Assembly (NCBI RefSeq): GCF_900185615.1
Contig: NZ_FYAK01000001.1
Coordinates: 1 to 64,000 of the forward strand
DNA from: Photobacterium malacitanum
GTDB lineage: Bacteria > Pseudomonadota > Gammaproteobacteria > Enterobacterales > Vibrionaceae
Length of the DNA: 64,000 nt
Reading direction: 5' to 3'
Position numbers and translations under genes: made by a program. The first letter of the stretch is position 1. Each line of letters opens with the position of its first letter. Of the stretch, positions 37,801 to 53,158 are shown in pieces. The notes below the pieces were generated by a model. That model was not told the DNA's origin, searched no databases, and was given only the letters and a program-made list of their open reading frames with translations.

Positions 37801-37917
37801 TTTTATTTTATTGATTGTTTCATCATTATTTTGTTGGTTGTTGGTCAGTGCGCCTATCACGGTTAATGTAAGTAATAGTAAAGTGAAGAGTAAACTTATC
37901 ACCAGCGTTTTTCGCAT
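34846..37917 (-). CDS. Membrane PAS-GGDEF-EAL protein, probable c-di-GMP phosphodiesterase
   Basis: 1023 residues. A membrane helix at about 5-25, a periplasmic sensor region (about 30-300) and a second helix (about 303-323) anchor it. The cytoplasmic part has PAS (about 345-455), PAS/PAC (about 465-585), GGDEF-like (about 590-750) and EAL (about 765-1010). The cyclase motif is degenerate (RLNNNQFGVII in place of GGDEF), so cyclase activity is unlikely. EAL (GVEALLRW) and DDFGTGYSSLAYL are intact. It probably degrades c-di-GMP in response to an external signal. Confidence 0.9.
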   Translation of the reverse strand: MRKTLVISLLFTLLLLTLTVIGALTNNQQNNDETINKIKIAQRQQQLLQQQHITQQIEHTISQLNQLNTHLRQQHWQLILTASQRNDFIQFTNNILTNNPDIHSISLIDYKNSHRLKIIATPESENIVVDNKPVLSTTELSNIDHTFSLPPNKTYISALSLENNHIAYYQHITINNHQWVIKIEQKDTLTAFLNNKPLTQQFWVIDNSGNTLINIDNNKNSIFNNVLKFKNGHFALWKKIQSYNHHQIIKNNILYTYSPLFLSKPLKSNIDFKFGNLSPWILISGTEITQNSNVTTYIQQLFNKYSIICLTLILCAIGIMLTLRYINQQKNEIRRINSVRNTTLHRYYSLIENTDFGIIVINKKRKITAINSVAITILELKKDALYKNIVSHISAINTKTDIVRLLKSIDELGFNDKKKIQLKINTPPFKHLEIIATKINNNDDHIMLHIIDVTSWVKREQKLKGLSRAVEQSEEAVIITDKFGFIEYVNSSYEKSTGEISNDIIGLNSKTIFKRYINDNEKIDDIQSKLNQGQTIQRIISQKNADNTIHYLDNTISPIRDENDRISNYISTSKDITERINYENRLHYLAHYDQLTALPNRTMFITEVNNTILEAKNNQSQVSVLVIEIDLFKKLHDSLGNDNIENILVIISKRIRSNLRDINLLSRLNNNQFGVIIQSVQQKKSITHLATRLLNNIQAPISYDSKLISISAVIGISFQTDTAITAEQILNNANIALSSARDKSKNQYCYFSPEMEAETTHKLELESELRKSINTDRYEFYYQPKVLAHSHALIGVEALLRWRDKDGHYQAPVDIIPLLESSGLILEAGIFLIEKACYQLQQWHQQGLAISMAINISAKQLLESDLTAILTKAIKKTGCDPAYLELEITESVLMTDIELAYQKLIELKKIGIKIAIDDFGTGYSSLAYLSRFPINILKIDREFVKELPYNRDSITIIEAIIDLAHNLGLTVVAEGVENIEQIHFLESIGVEELQGYYFNKPLTRDHFNRQYLPQQQQIPDNII

Positions 37918-38044
37918 AATATCCTTATTAAGCTCCGTTACACATAAGCTTAATTATATGCTATCTGATACATAAAGTTAAGGTGCATGTGAAGTTTTGT
38001 GACTATAATGTAACGGTTGAACTATGCTACGACGAAGATGTAAA

Positions 38045-38072
38045 AAAGCCTTGAGGGAGAATTCAAGGCTTT
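38045..38072 (-). terminator. Rho-independent terminator of the APC permease gene
   Basis: AAAGCCTTGA pairs with TCAAGGCTTT around eight bases, followed by TTT on the minus strand, 24 bases after the stop. Confidence 0.85.
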
Positions 38073-38095
38073 GGTAGAACTAAAACGAGCAGTGA

Positions 38096-39586
<1,491 letters not shown>

Positions 39587-39706
39587 CTATGTATTGAGCA
39601 AATGAGCTTAATCATAGGTTATTGTTTTTATGCTTTTGTTGTTTCTTTTGTGTGACTTCTGTTATTGCATAACCGCCAGCTATTACTAACTGGCGGCTGT
39701 GTTTAG

Positions 39707-43269
<3,563 letters not shown>

Positions 43270-43278
43270 TCATTATTA

Positions 43279-43318
43279 AGTAAAGTTTTACTAAAAAACA
43301 CAGGTAAAACTTTTTAGT
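43279..43318. promoter_or_regulatory. Candidate LacI-type operators upstream of ebgA
   Basis: A dyad AGTAAA-GT-TTTACT (43279-43292) is followed about 24 bases on by GGTAAAACTTTTTAG (43303-43317). On opposite strands both share GTAAAACTTT. They lie 43-80 bases upstream of ebgA, where the neighbouring LacI-type repressor would act. A related sequence AGTAAAAAACT occurs before the regulator itself (44557-44567). Confidence 0.5.
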
Positions 43319-43433
43319 ATTAACTTGGTCACATTCTGTTTTGAGCTTTGTGAGGTGGGCTACAAAAAAACAATCACTGGCGTTTATTTGAGTGATCTTG
43401 CTCATATTTTAGGCTGTAGATGATATTTCAAAC

Positions 43434-43466
43434 AAAAAAAACGACATCAAGAATGTCGTTTTTTTG
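43434..43466 (-). terminator. Rho-independent terminator of the LacI-type regulator gene
   Basis: ACGACAT pairs with ATGTCGT around CAAGA, flanked by A7 and T-rich runs, just past the regulator's stop on the minus strand. Confidence 0.9.
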
Positions 43467-43485
43467 TTTGTTATCAACGTGTTAT

Positions 43486-44487
<1,002 letters not shown>

Positions 44488-44683
44488 CTAAGTAACGTTT
44501 GCTGTGTGTTTGAGGGATGTGTTGTTATATTTTATAGAATGATATTATCCATTTTTAGTAAAAAACTCGAATAAATCAGTACCTATTTGACAAATTTTTA
44601 TCATTTCATTCATATTTACACGGTTGTGACCGTAAAATAATTGAATCATATGTCATAAATTACCAATAAGGTTGATCTTATCC

Positions 44684-44699
44684 TGTGATGGTTTTCACG
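44684..44699. promoter_or_regulatory. CRP-binding site upstream of galT
   Basis: TGTGA-TGGTTT-TCACG matches the CRP consensus TGTGA-N6-TCACA at nine of ten key positions. It lies 14 bases upstream of the GalR operator. Confidence 0.75.
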
Positions 44700-44713
44700 A
44701 ATGATGCTTTTTG

Positions 44714-44729
44714 TGGAAACGTTTACATA
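44714..44729. promoter_or_regulatory. GalR/GalS operator upstream of galT
   Basis: GTGGAAACGTTTACAT matches the GalR consensus GTGKAANCGNTTMCAC at 15 of 16 positions. It is about 80 bases upstream of the galT start. Confidence 0.85.
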
Positions 44730-44807
44730 ACGTGTCATTGATCACGGAAGTTAATTTAAAATCGCTTTAGACTTTTTAGCATTACAGTATCTAACAGCGA
44801 AATTATT

Positions 44808-45869
44808 ATGTCTGAAATTTTTGATCCGATTGACCATCCTCACCGTCGCTATAATCCTCTAACAGGGCAGTGGGTATTAGTTTCTCCTCATCGTGCTAAG
44901 CGTCCATGGCAAGGTGCTGATGAACAACCACAACCGGAATCAAATGTGGCTTATGATGATTCTTGCTTCTTATGCCCAACCAATACCCGTGTTTCAGGTG
45001 ATAAAAACCCTGATTACACTGGCACTTATGTTTTTAGTAACGATCATGCTGCGTTAACAGCAAATACACCGTCAGCGCCTGAAAATAGTAACCCTCTCTT
45101 TCGTTGCCAAAGTGCGCGTGGTTTAAGTCGTGTAATTTGCTTCTCGCCAAACCATAGCAAAACATTGCCGCAGCTTTCAGTGCCAGCGATCCGTAAAGTG
45201 GTTGATACTTGGAATGAGCAGATAGAAGAGTTAGGTAAAGATTACGTTTGGGTGCAAGCGTTTGAAAATAAAGGCTCAGTGATGGGATGTTCGCAACCAC
45301 ACCCTCATGGTCAAATTTGGGCTAATAGTTTTTTACCCAATGAAATTAGTCGTAAAGATACCTTATTACGTGAATATTACTCACAGCATGGGACTAATTT
45401 ATTAGTCGATTATGTTAATAGTGAATTAGCGGATGGCTCACGTACTGTTGTGGAAACTGAGCATTGGTTGGCAGTGGTTCCTTACTGGGCTGCATGGCCG
45501 TTTGAAACCATGTTATTGCCTAAAGTTCATATTCGTCGAATGGATGAATTAACTGAAGCTCAGCGTGATGACTTAGCGTTAGCGATTAAAAAACTGACTA
45601 GCCGTTACGATAATTTATTTAAGTGTTCATTCCCTTATTCAATGGGCTGGCATTACGCACCTTTCTTTGAATCTGATCGTGATTTTAGTGAAACCTCAAC
45701 CGAACACTGGCAGCTTCATGCACTGTTCTATCCACCATTATTACGTTCTGCTTCTGTGAAAAAATTCATGGTGGGCTATGAGATGTTGGCTGAGAGTCAA
45801 CGTGATTTAACCGCAGAACAAGCGGCAGAAAAGCTGCGTGCAGTCAGTGATGTGCACTATTTAGATTAA
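44808..45869 (+). CDS. galT: Galactose-1-phosphate uridylyltransferase
   Basis: 353 residues. The active-site block [11 protein letters not shown] holds the His that is uridylylated, and zinc-binding residues are in CFLCPTN and in the C-terminal half. It swaps UMP between UDP-glucose and galactose-1-phosphate in the Leloir pathway. It opens galT-galK-galM; galE, often the first gene in relatives, is absent here. Confidence 0.97.
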   Translation: MSEIFDPIDHPHRRYNPLTGQWVLVSPHRAKRPWQGADEQPQPESNVAYDDSCFLCPTNTRVSGDKNPDYTGTYVFSNDHAALTANTPSAPENSNPLFRCQSARGLSRVICFSPNHSKTLPQLSVPAIRKVVDTWNEQIEELGKDYVWVQAFENKGSVMGCSQPHPHGQIWANSFLPNEISRKDTLLREYYSQHGTNLLVDYVNSELADGSRTVVETEHWLAVVPYWAAWPFETMLLPKVHIRRMDELTEAQRDDLALAIKKLTSRYDNLFKCSFPYSMGWHYAPFFESDRDFSETSTEHWQLHALFYPPLLRSASVKKFMVGYEMLAESQRDLTAEQAAEKLRAVSDVHYLD

Positions 45870-45933
45870 GCACTAGCAGCGTTAATGAATAATATTGTTT
45901 CTTGATAATCTTTGGTAATAGTAGGTAAAAATA

Positions 45934-47124
45934 ATGACAACAAATCGTACTCAACACCTTATTGATAATGTATCCGCTGTTTTTGCATCTGTTTTAGGTT
46001 ACAACCCTAGTCATATTGTTCAAGCTCCTGGTCGTGTAAATCTTATTGGCGAGCATACTGATTACAATGATGGCTTCGTGCTTCCTTGTGCGATTGATTA
46101 TCAAGCGATAGTGGCCGCAGCTCGTCGTAACGATAATATTGTGCGTGTGGTTGCGGTTGACTACGCCAATGAAATTAATCAATTTGATATCACTCAACCG
46201 CTTGAATTTGATCAACAGTGCATGTGGGTTAATTATGTTCGCGGTGTGATCAAGTGTTTATTAGATCGCGGTTATGTATTGGGTGGCGCAGATATTGTTA
46301 TTAGTGGCAACGTACCACAAGGCGCAGGTTTAAGTTCATCAGCGGCACTTGAAGTGGTGATTGGACAAACGTTTAAGGCTTTATTTGAACTAAGTATTAG
46401 TCAGCAAGAAATAGCACTAAATGGCCAGCAAGCAGAAAACCAGTTTGTTGGTTGTAATTGCGGCATTATGGATCAGTTAATCTCTGCTGAAGGTGAGAAA
46501 AATCACGCTCTCCTTATTGATTGTCGCTCGCTAGAAACCAAGGCTGTTGCAATGCCTGAAGATATGGCGGTGGTGATCATTAACTCTAATAAGAAGCGTG
46601 GTTTGGTTGATAGTGAATACAATACCCGCCGTGCTCAGTGTGAACAAGCAGCTGATTTCTTCGGTGTTCCAGCATTGCGTGATGTAACGCTAGCCATGTT
46701 TACTGAACGTGAAGCAGAATTAGCGCCAATGGTGGCAAAACGTGCACGTCACGTTATTACTGAAAATGCACGTACTGAACAAGCAGCCGTTGCATTAGCT
46801 AATAGTGATATGGCGTTAATGGCACAGTTAATGGCCCAGTCGCATGCATCAATGCGTGATGATTTTGAAATTACCGTACCTGAAATTGATACTTTGGTTG
46901 ACATGGTTAAAGGTGTTATCGGTGATCATGGCGGTGTACGTATGACAGGTGGTGGTTTTGGTGGCTGTATTGTGGCTTTAGTACCACCTACATTTGTTGA
47001 TGCGATTACCGCTGAAGTGAATGCTAAATACCATGCTGCAACAGGCTTACAAGCGACGATTTATGTGTGTAAAGCCATGGCGGGTGCGGGTGTTATGAGT
47101 GAAAATGTTATGGCTATTGCATAA
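45934..47124 (+). CDS. galK: Galactokinase
   Basis: 396 residues, a GHMP kinase. The galactokinase signature [19 protein letters not shown], the ATP-binding [12 protein letters not shown] and the third motif [13 protein letters not shown] are intact. It phosphorylates galactose at C1. It follows galT by 64 bases and precedes galM by 18. Confidence 0.98.
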   Translation: MTTNRTQHLIDNVSAVFASVLGYNPSHIVQAPGRVNLIGEHTDYNDGFVLPCAIDYQAIVAAARRNDNIVRVVAVDYANEINQFDITQPLEFDQQCMWVNYVRGVIKCLLDRGYVLGGADIVISGNVPQGAGLSSSAALEVVIGQTFKALFELSISQQEIALNGQQAENQFVGCNCGIMDQLISAEGEKNHALLIDCRSLETKAVAMPEDMAVVIINSNKKRGLVDSEYNTRRAQCEQAADFFGVPALRDVTLAMFTEREAELAPMVAKRARHVITENARTEQAAVALANSDMALMAQLMAQSHASMRDDFEITVPEIDTLVDMVKGVIGDHGGVRMTGGGFGGCIVALVPPTFVDAITAEVNAKYHAATGLQATIYVCKAMAGAGVMSENVMAIA

Positions 47125-47142
47125 TTTACAAGGTGATCGAAT

Positions 47143-48231
47143 ATGTTAGATAACTTACCTCAACATGCAATAGCGTTACATCAATCGATGACAGCTGATA
47201 TGGCTGCAGATGGGCTACCTGCCAAGTTGATTACATTAGTTAACCAGCAGGGCATGTCAGTCACTCTGATGGATATTGGTGCTACATGGTTGAGTTGTTG
47301 TGTACCTGTAACGGTTAATCAGCAACCAGAGCTTAGAGAGGTGTTGCTAGGGGTAAGTACTCTAAACAACTTTTATCAGCAGCAAGCTTATTTAGGAGCA
47401 ACGGTTGGTCGTTATGCTAATCGTATTGCAGCGGGTCAATTTAGCCTAGATGGTCAAAATTACCAAGTATCGACAAACCAAAATGGCAATTGCTTACATG
47501 GTGGTGAGAATGGTTTTAGTCACCGTCGCTGGCAGATGCAGCAGCTAAATGCGACAGAAGTACAATTTAGTTTGTTATCAGCAGACGGCGATATGGGGTT
47601 TCCTGGTAATTTACGTGTTGTTGTTACCTATACACTCATGGAAACTAATGAACTAACTATTCGTTATAGTGCAGAAACAGATAAATCGACAGTGGTTAAT
47701 TTAACCAATCATGGCTATTTTAATTTGCTTGGGGCGGATAGCGATAATGATTGTTTATCACATCAACTGACGATCAATGCCGATCATTATTTACCAACAG
47801 ATCAAAATGGGATCCCGTTAGGTGACTGGAATGCGGTTGAGGCAACAAGTTTTGATTTCCGTCGGCCAACATTGATCAATCAAAATTGGTTAGTTGATAA
47901 CGATCAACAACAAGCACATGGGTATGATCACTCATTTATATTAAGGTCAGATGTACGTCGAGCAATAACAGCTTGTGCAACAGTAACAGTGGCAGATAAT
48001 TCATTAACAATGGATGTATTAACCACCAAACCGGCAATACAGTTGTATACTGGGAACTTTTTGGCAGGGTGTCCAAACCGAGCTGGTGGTGAATATGCTA
48101 ACTACAGTGGATTGGCATTGGAAACGCAATTTTTACCTGATTCACCTAACCATCCTGAGTGGCATGATAATAATCCAGTATTGCGTCCTAATGAGCATTA
48201 CCATCATTTAACCAGTTATCGATTCCGATAG
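47143..48231 (+). CDS. galM: Galactose mutarotase (aldose 1-epimerase)
   Basis: 362 residues. Catalytic His and Glu are seen in VNLTNHGYFNLLG and ALETQFLPDSPNHPEW, and the substrate-binding YANRIAAGQF and HGGENGF are present. It interconverts beta- and alpha-galactose, feeding GalK after beta-galactosidase action. It closes the gal operon. Confidence 0.96.
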   Translation: MLDNLPQHAIALHQSMTADMAADGLPAKLITLVNQQGMSVTLMDIGATWLSCCVPVTVNQQPELREVLLGVSTLNNFYQQQAYLGATVGRYANRIAAGQFSLDGQNYQVSTNQNGNCLHGGENGFSHRRWQMQQLNATEVQFSLLSADGDMGFPGNLRVVVTYTLMETNELTIRYSAETDKSTVVNLTNHGYFNLLGADSDNDCLSHQLTINADHYLPTDQNGIPLGDWNAVEATSFDFRRPTLINQNWLVDNDQQQAHGYDHSFILRSDVRRAITACATVTVADNSLTMDVLTTKPAIQLYTGNFLAGCPNRAGGEYANYSGLALETQFLPDSPNHPEWHDNNPVLRPNEHYHHLTSYRFR

Positions 48232-48262
48232 TTATTAGTGGCCTCAAAAGTCATTGTTATTT

Positions 48263-48300
48263 CGCCCGCAGCTTAATTGATTAACGTTGCGGGCGTTTTC
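48263..48300 (+). terminator. Rho-independent terminator of galTKM
   Basis: CGCCCGCA pairs with TGCGGGCG, followed by TTTTC, 32 bases after the galM stop. Confidence 0.9.
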
Positions 48301-48308
48301 ATTGGTAG

Positions 48309-48827
48309 TTAGTTATCATAAAAACCATTCAGTTGTTGAATAATCTCTTCGATACCATCGATGTTATGCAGTTTTTTGACACTATCATCAGGCACTTCAA
48401 AAATGTGTTTGATCGCTTCAGCACTAGCATTAGAGATACCATTAAGGCGGTATTCTAAACGTTGATGAATTAACTTATCTGAGGTGGTGACATATATCAT
48501 GTCAATATCATCAATATGCTGACGAATATAATCACGATGCTTTTTCTTATAAGCACCTTGAGTGATCACCAAGCGTGGATAAATAGTGCGGTAATGGTTA
48601 ATTTTATCAACAATACGGCAGAAAAATTGATCACGCATATCTTCTGTAAACGGTTGTTTAGCTGCAATTACCTGACGCATCTCATCGGTAAGATCGTCAT
48701 CAGCATGATAAACAAACCACTCATTGTGCGCGCCTATTATATCCCCAACAAATGACTTGCCTGCACCCGATAGCCCAAACAAAAATAGCACCGATGGGGC
48801 AGAAGTTAGTTGAAGACGATGGCTCAT
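48309..48827 (-). CDS. P-loop kinase of the gluconokinase/shikimate kinase type
   Basis: 172 residues. The Walker A GLSGAGKSFVGD is clear, DDDL lies where sugar or acid substrates bind in this superfamily, and LVITQGAYKKKHRDYIR fits the Walker B and lid region of small-molecule kinases. I place the start at MSHRLQLTSAP; the longer frame to 48881 adds an unlikely leader. The substrate cannot be told. It faces galM across a terminator, so any link with galactose is only positional. Confidence 0.75.
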   Translation of the reverse strand: MSHRLQLTSAPSVLFLFGLSGAGKSFVGDIIGAHNEWFVYHADDDLTDEMRQVIAAKQPFTEDMRDQFFCRIVDKINHYRTIYPRLVITQGAYKKKHRDYIRQHIDDIDMIYVTTSDKLIHQRLEYRLNGISNASAEAIKHIFEVPDDSVKKLHNIDGIEEIIQQLNGFYDN

Positions 48828-49060
48828 TGAATGCTCACTGTAAATGACGGTTAGGTTATGGCAAATGCATTTAACATACAATTACTCGTTAGGGGCGTTA
48901 ATGTGCCAAATAATTGCAGCAGTTAACAGTTTAAAATTATAAAAAATACCGCTAGAGAATAAAAAATAGACATTAGGTGTGGTTTACCTACATTAATGGC
49001 TATTGATAATCGGTTTTATGGTAAAACAGTTACTGAAATATCATAGCGAGTAAGAAAATA

Positions 49061-49417
49061 ATGCAAACTATACTAATGATAATTAATGATGCACCTTATG
49101 GTTCTGAACGACCATTTAATGCACTACGTTTGGCTATAAAGCTTAACGAGCAAGAAGCACAACCTGTAGCAATGAAAATCTTTTTAATGTCTGACGCTGT
49201 CACTTGTGCTTTGGCAAAACAAGCGCCTGTAGAAGGCTATGATATTCAACAAATGGTCGAGATCATATTAGCTCAGGGTGGCGAAGTTAAATTATGTAAA
49301 ACATGCTGCGCTGCACGGGGGTTAACAGCATTACCGCTAATTGAAGATGTTGCTATTGCCACATTGGATGATTTAGCTGAGTGGACACTTGCTGCTGATA
49401 AAGTGTTTACTTTCTAA
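49061..49417 (+). CDS. DsrE/DsrF-family sulfur-relay-like protein
   Basis: 118 residues with the DsrE alpha/beta fold: MQTILMIINDAPYGSERPFNALRLA at the start, MKIFLMSDAV in the middle, and a cysteine-rich loop CKTCCAARG near residue 79. That loop matches the YchN-like branch, in which the cysteines may carry sulfur or bind metal. It stands alone, so no pathway can be assigned. Confidence 0.85.
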   Translation: MQTILMIINDAPYGSERPFNALRLAIKLNEQEAQPVAMKIFLMSDAVTCALAKQAPVEGYDIQQMVEIILAQGGEVKLCKTCCAARGLTALPLIEDVAIATLDDLAEWTLAADKVFTF

Positions 49418-49423
49418 TACTCA

Positions 49424-49466
49424 TTAATTGGGCTTTAAGTGACGTTGTAACTTGAAGCCCAATTAA
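49424..49466. terminator. Bidirectional terminator between the dsrE-like gene and galR
   Basis: TTAATTGGGCTT pairs with AAGCCCAATTAA (12 bp), with an inner AAGT/ACTT stem. It lies between two convergent genes. Confidence 0.85.
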
Positions 49467-49477
49467 ATAACGCGTAA

Positions 49478-50503
49478 TTAATGTAGTTCTGTTACTGATA
49501 ATCGTTTAACCAACGTCGGTACAAACGTATGAGTAATTGTAGAATCAAGGGCTTCGACAGGTGTCGGTTGTTTGGCAGCTGTAGCTAATTGAAACGCCAA
49601 TTGAGTTGCTTGCTCTGCCATTATTTGAATTGGATAACGTACGGTGGTCAGTTTCGGATGCAGGTACTTCGCAATTAAACCATCATCAAATCCAATTAAC
49701 GATATTTGATTAGGAACAGTAAGGCCATTTGCTTCTAGTACTGACAAGCAACCAGCAGCCATATAATCGTTATAAGCAGCAATCGCAGTGACAGGAAGCG
49801 CCTTCGCCAACAGGTTTGTCATTGCAAGTTCGCCCCCATCTTCATCAGGCGTACCATACTCAATATAACTTTGCGGTGCTGTTAAGTTATGGTCGTGTAA
49901 TGCATCAATATAACCTTGTTTGCGTTGTGCAGTATCTTCAATATCATGATTGGAACAAATATAACCGATATGCTGGTGGCCGTTTTTAATCAATAGTTCA
50001 GTTGCTAAATATGATCCTCGATGGTTATCTAGAGCAATACACCGATCGGCAATGTCAGCAATAAAACGGTTAATAAGCACCATGCCTGGTACTTCTTTTG
50101 TAAAAGCAATCAATTCAGCATTGGATAAACTTTTGCTATGAATAATTAATGTATCGCAGCGATTATTGATCAACAGTTCAATCACTTCACGCTCACTGTC
50201 GGCATTATGATAGCCATTACCAATTAATAAATGCTTGCCATGTTGACGGGCGATATTGTCGATCGATTTGATCATTGCGCCAAAGAAAGGATCTGAAACA
50301 TCGCCGACTAACACACCTATTGTGTTGGTCGATTGGCTGACTAGAGCTCGAGCATTAGCATTAGGACGATAGCCAAGTGTTTGCATTGCTTGTGTTACCG
50401 CGGTAATGGCGGCTTCACTGGCTTTAGGTGATTTGTTGATCACCCTTGATACGGTTGCGACAGATACATCGGCGAGCTTCGCCACATCTTTGATTGTTGC
50501 CAT
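49478..50503 (-). CDS. galR: GalR/GalS-type LacI-family repressor
   Basis: 341 residues. The HTH MATIKDVAKLADVSVATVSRVIN and hinge YRPNANARALVSQ match GalR/GalS, and the sugar domain is full length. The start at MATIKDV is the normal GalR start; the longer frame to 50557 is not needed. A GalR-type site lies upstream of its own gene and another before galT, so it probably represses galTKM until galactose binds. Confidence 0.88.
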   Translation of the reverse strand: MATIKDVAKLADVSVATVSRVINKSPKASEAAITAVTQAMQTLGYRPNANARALVSQSTNTIGVLVGDVSDPFFGAMIKSIDNIARQHGKHLLIGNGYHNADSEREVIELLINNRCDTLIIHSKSLSNAELIAFTKEVPGMVLINRFIADIADRCIALDNHRGSYLATELLIKNGHQHIGYICSNHDIEDTAQRKQGYIDALHDHNLTAPQSYIEYGTPDEDGGELAMTNLLAKALPVTAIAAYNDYMAAGCLSVLEANGLTVPNQISLIGFDDGLIAKYLHPKLTTVRYPIQIMAEQATQLAFQLATAAKQPTPVEALDSTITHTFVPTLVKRLSVTELH

Positions 50504-50623
50504 AATCACCTCTATTACTGTTAGATCTATTAAACTACGGTTGTGTAAATAACGCAATTTAACTGTGTGATATAGCTAACTAATTCGAAATGATATTCTT
50601 TGTAAATCAATATTTAATTGCTA

Positions 50624-51014
<391 letters not shown>

Positions 51015-51105
51015 TTGCTTTTTAATAAGCTAAGTGGGCAGTGGCGAAGGGGGATTTTTTATTTTTACATATATAGGAAATTACTGATTCGTCACTATCT
51101 ACCTT

Positions 51106-51132
51106 TTTCACACACTTTCACACACTTTCACA
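51106..51132. repeat. Direct repeat TTTCACACAC (2.7 copies)
   Basis: Two perfect 10-base units and TTTCACA lie just upstream of the GGACAGCC end of the RAYT unit. They may be part of its recognition sequence. Confidence 0.7.
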
Positions 51133-52410
51133 GGACAGCCATAACCTTGCACATTAACCACGAGTAACTACACTTAAGCTTCAAGTTGCTTATGGTGAAA
51201 CTGATGACAATCTCAAGACGCAAATTGATCGAGCCGCAAATCACGCCTTTTTATCATGTGATTAACCGTTGTGTACGACGGGCGTATTTGTGTGGTGACG
51301 ATCCGTATAATGGCAAAAACTATCATCATCGACGAGGTTGGATAGTAAACAAAATCAAACAATTAGCCACTGTTTTTTGTATCGATGTTTGCGCTTATGC
51401 GGTGATGAGTAACCATTATCATTTGGTACTGAAAATAGATATTGAGCAGCAACAGAAGCTAACCTCAAAAGCGGTAATTTCACGCTGGTTGCAGTTGTTT
51501 AATGGTCATCCTATTGCTGTCGATTTCTTAAAAGAAGGACAAGTCGGTACAGATAAACAGCAAGCGTTATCAAATTTAGTGAAGGAATGGCAGCAACGAT
51601 TAGGTAGTATTAGCTGGTTTATGCGCTGTCTTAATGAAGAAATTGCTCGCAAAGCCAATAAAGAAGACCAATGCAAAGGCGCGTTTTGGGAAGGGCGGTT
51701 TAAGTCTCAAGCATTGTTAGATGAACAAGCGTTATTATCTTGTATGATGTACGTTGATTTAAATCCGATTCGAGCAGGCGTTACACAGTCATTAGAGCAA
51801 TCAGATTTTACCTCGATTAAACAGCGTATTCGTGAATATCGTCAACCTAAAACATCAGCTAAACAACCATCTTCACATAAAATGCACTTCCAACTATTAC
51901 CTTTTGTTGGTGCTGAACATCAAGCGAAAACAGCCGGAATAAACTTTGCTTTTGCCGATTATCTTGAACTTATTGACTGGACTGGCCGCTGTATTCGCAA
52001 TGATAAAAAAGGTTTTATAGCATCTAACCAGCCTAAAATTTTACAACAATTGGGAATAACGCCAGACGCTTGGCTTGAACATAGTGAGCAGTTTATGGAG
52101 CGGTATGCCAATGTAAGTGGTAAATGGTCTCGAATGTGTGCTTTTAAACAACATGTGGGTGGTCATTGGTGTAAAGGAAAAGCGGCGAGTCATCAGCTAC
52201 ATCCTAAGTGAATATAGATTCTTAATAAAAGATGAAATACCGCAATAATCACTAGAATTGTGGGTGTTTGCGATCGTGAAATATGGGAGTTGGATTGATT
52301 TAACCAAAATATAAGGAATAAGCGGTAATATTTATAGTAAAAAAGTTAATTACAGATGGAATAGTTAATTTTCTCTGGTGATTTTTGAGAACGAAAACTT
52401 TTGGCTGTCC
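51133..52410 (+). mobile_element. RAYT-containing unit bounded by inverted GGACAGCC repeats
   Basis: GGACAGCCATAA (51133-51144) and its reverse complement, seen as TTTTGGCTGTCC (52399-52410), match at 11 of 12 positions and enclose the transposase gene. No target-site duplication is evident. The limits are inferred from the repeats only. Confidence 0.5.
51192..52211 (+). CDS. REP-associated tyrosine transposase-like protein (RAYT, Y1 family)
   Basis: About 339 residues. The HUH motif is in AYAVMSNHYHLVLKID, and the Y1 transposase fold is supported by FYHVINRCVRRAYL and YVDLNPIRAG with the nearby Tyr. Such proteins cut and join REP sequences and often behave as single-copy, domesticated genes. 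It starts at ATG 51192 or 51204; both lack a strong ribosome site. Inverted GGACAGCC repeats flank it. Confidence 0.87.
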   Translation: MVKLMTISRRKLIEPQITPFYHVINRCVRRAYLCGDDPYNGKNYHHRRGWIVNKIKQLATVFCIDVCAYAVMSNHYHLVLKIDIEQQQKLTSKAVISRWLQLFNGHPIAVDFLKEGQVGTDKQQALSNLVKEWQQRLGSISWFMRCLNEEIARKANKEDQCKGAFWEGRFKSQALLDEQALLSCMMYVDLNPIRAGVTQSLEQSDFTSIKQRIREYRQPKTSAKQPSSHKMHFQLLPFVGAEHQAKTAGINFAFADYLELIDWTGRCIRNDKKGFIASNQPKILQQLGITPDAWLEHSEQFMERYANVSGKWSRMCAFKQHVGGHWCKGKAASHQLHPK

Positions 52411-52725
52411 AGAATTATTAAGTTATGGTCCAAATTGCTGGGTTACGTACTTTTGCTAAATTGAATACTGATAAGAGTAAGCTCAGTGAAATGATTGAGC
52501 AGTTATTTTTAAACTATCCATTTAAGAATAATTAAAAATAACCATTATTGTAAATTCTATCGTTTCTCAAACAATTTTATTAAATAATGGCATTGATCAC
52601 AGAACGATACATTAGCGATTAAAACCTAATTTTGTGAACTAATATTAGTGATGTTAAGCAGTTATGTAATTTATTGTGTGTTAACGTCAAAAAAATGAGT
52701 CAGTATTTTAGTTAGGAGCAACAAC
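52212..52725. other. 514-base intergenic region after the RAYT gene
   Basis: Holds the right-hand GGCTGTCC end. A 36-codon ORF at 52425-52535 (MVQIAGLRTFAKLNTDKS at its start) begins 15 bases past that end; it has no ribosome site and may be the tail of a broken gene. The remainder is AT-rich with nothing clear. Confidence 0.45.
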
Positions 52726-53067
52726 ATGCCGCATTGTATCGTCGAGTATGCGAAGGACTTAGAAACTCAAATTGATCTAAATGAATTAATGACAACCACA
52801 CATTTTTCTATTTTTAGCTCAGGTATTTTTGAAGAAGAAGATATTAAAACTCGATTGATTCCGTATGAGCTTTATCGTACAGGTACAACAGAAAAGCCTT
52901 TTGTGCATGTGACGTTAAGAATTTTACCGGGTCGCAGTGAACAACAAAAAGATATGCTTTCAGAAGTCTTATTGCACCATATTGCTGCTATGTTTAATTC
53001 TGATATCGCAATTAGTGTTGAGATAGAAGATATCAATCAGCAATCTTATCGTAAATACGTTGTGTAA
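52726..53067 (+). CDS. 5-carboxymethyl-2-hydroxymuconate isomerase-family tautomerase
   Basis: 113 residues. The Pro after Met (MPHCIVEY) is the catalytic N-terminal proline of the tautomerase superfamily, and the block VHVTLRILPGRSEQQKDMLSE is typical of CHMI. HpaF-type enzymes isomerise a homoprotocatechuate intermediate, but no other hpa gene is here, so the real substrate is open. A ribosome site (TTAGGAGC) precedes the ATG. Confidence 0.88.
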   Translation: MPHCIVEYAKDLETQIDLNELMTTTHFSIFSSGIFEEEDIKTRLIPYELYRTGTTEKPFVHVTLRILPGRSEQQKDMLSEVLLHHIAAMFNSDIAISVEIEDINQQSYRKYVV

Positions 53068-53158
53068 ATTTGCATTTTTTTACTTTTTGCAATTAAATTT
53101 GCAATGAACACTGTTTTTATGTTGTTATAAGTAGGTCTCGTATAAATTAGGAAAAGTT

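Noticed and set aside
43349-43364. CRP site upstream of ebgA (TGTGA-N6-CTACA)
   Set aside because: Only one good half-site; the second arm matches poorly.
51106-51132. CRISPR-like array
   Set aside because: Units are only 10 bases with no spacers; it is a short direct tandem repeat.
52425-52535. 36-codon ORF after the RAYT unit as a real gene
   Set aside because: No ribosome binding site, no recognisable family and AT-rich surroundings; possibly a gene remnant.
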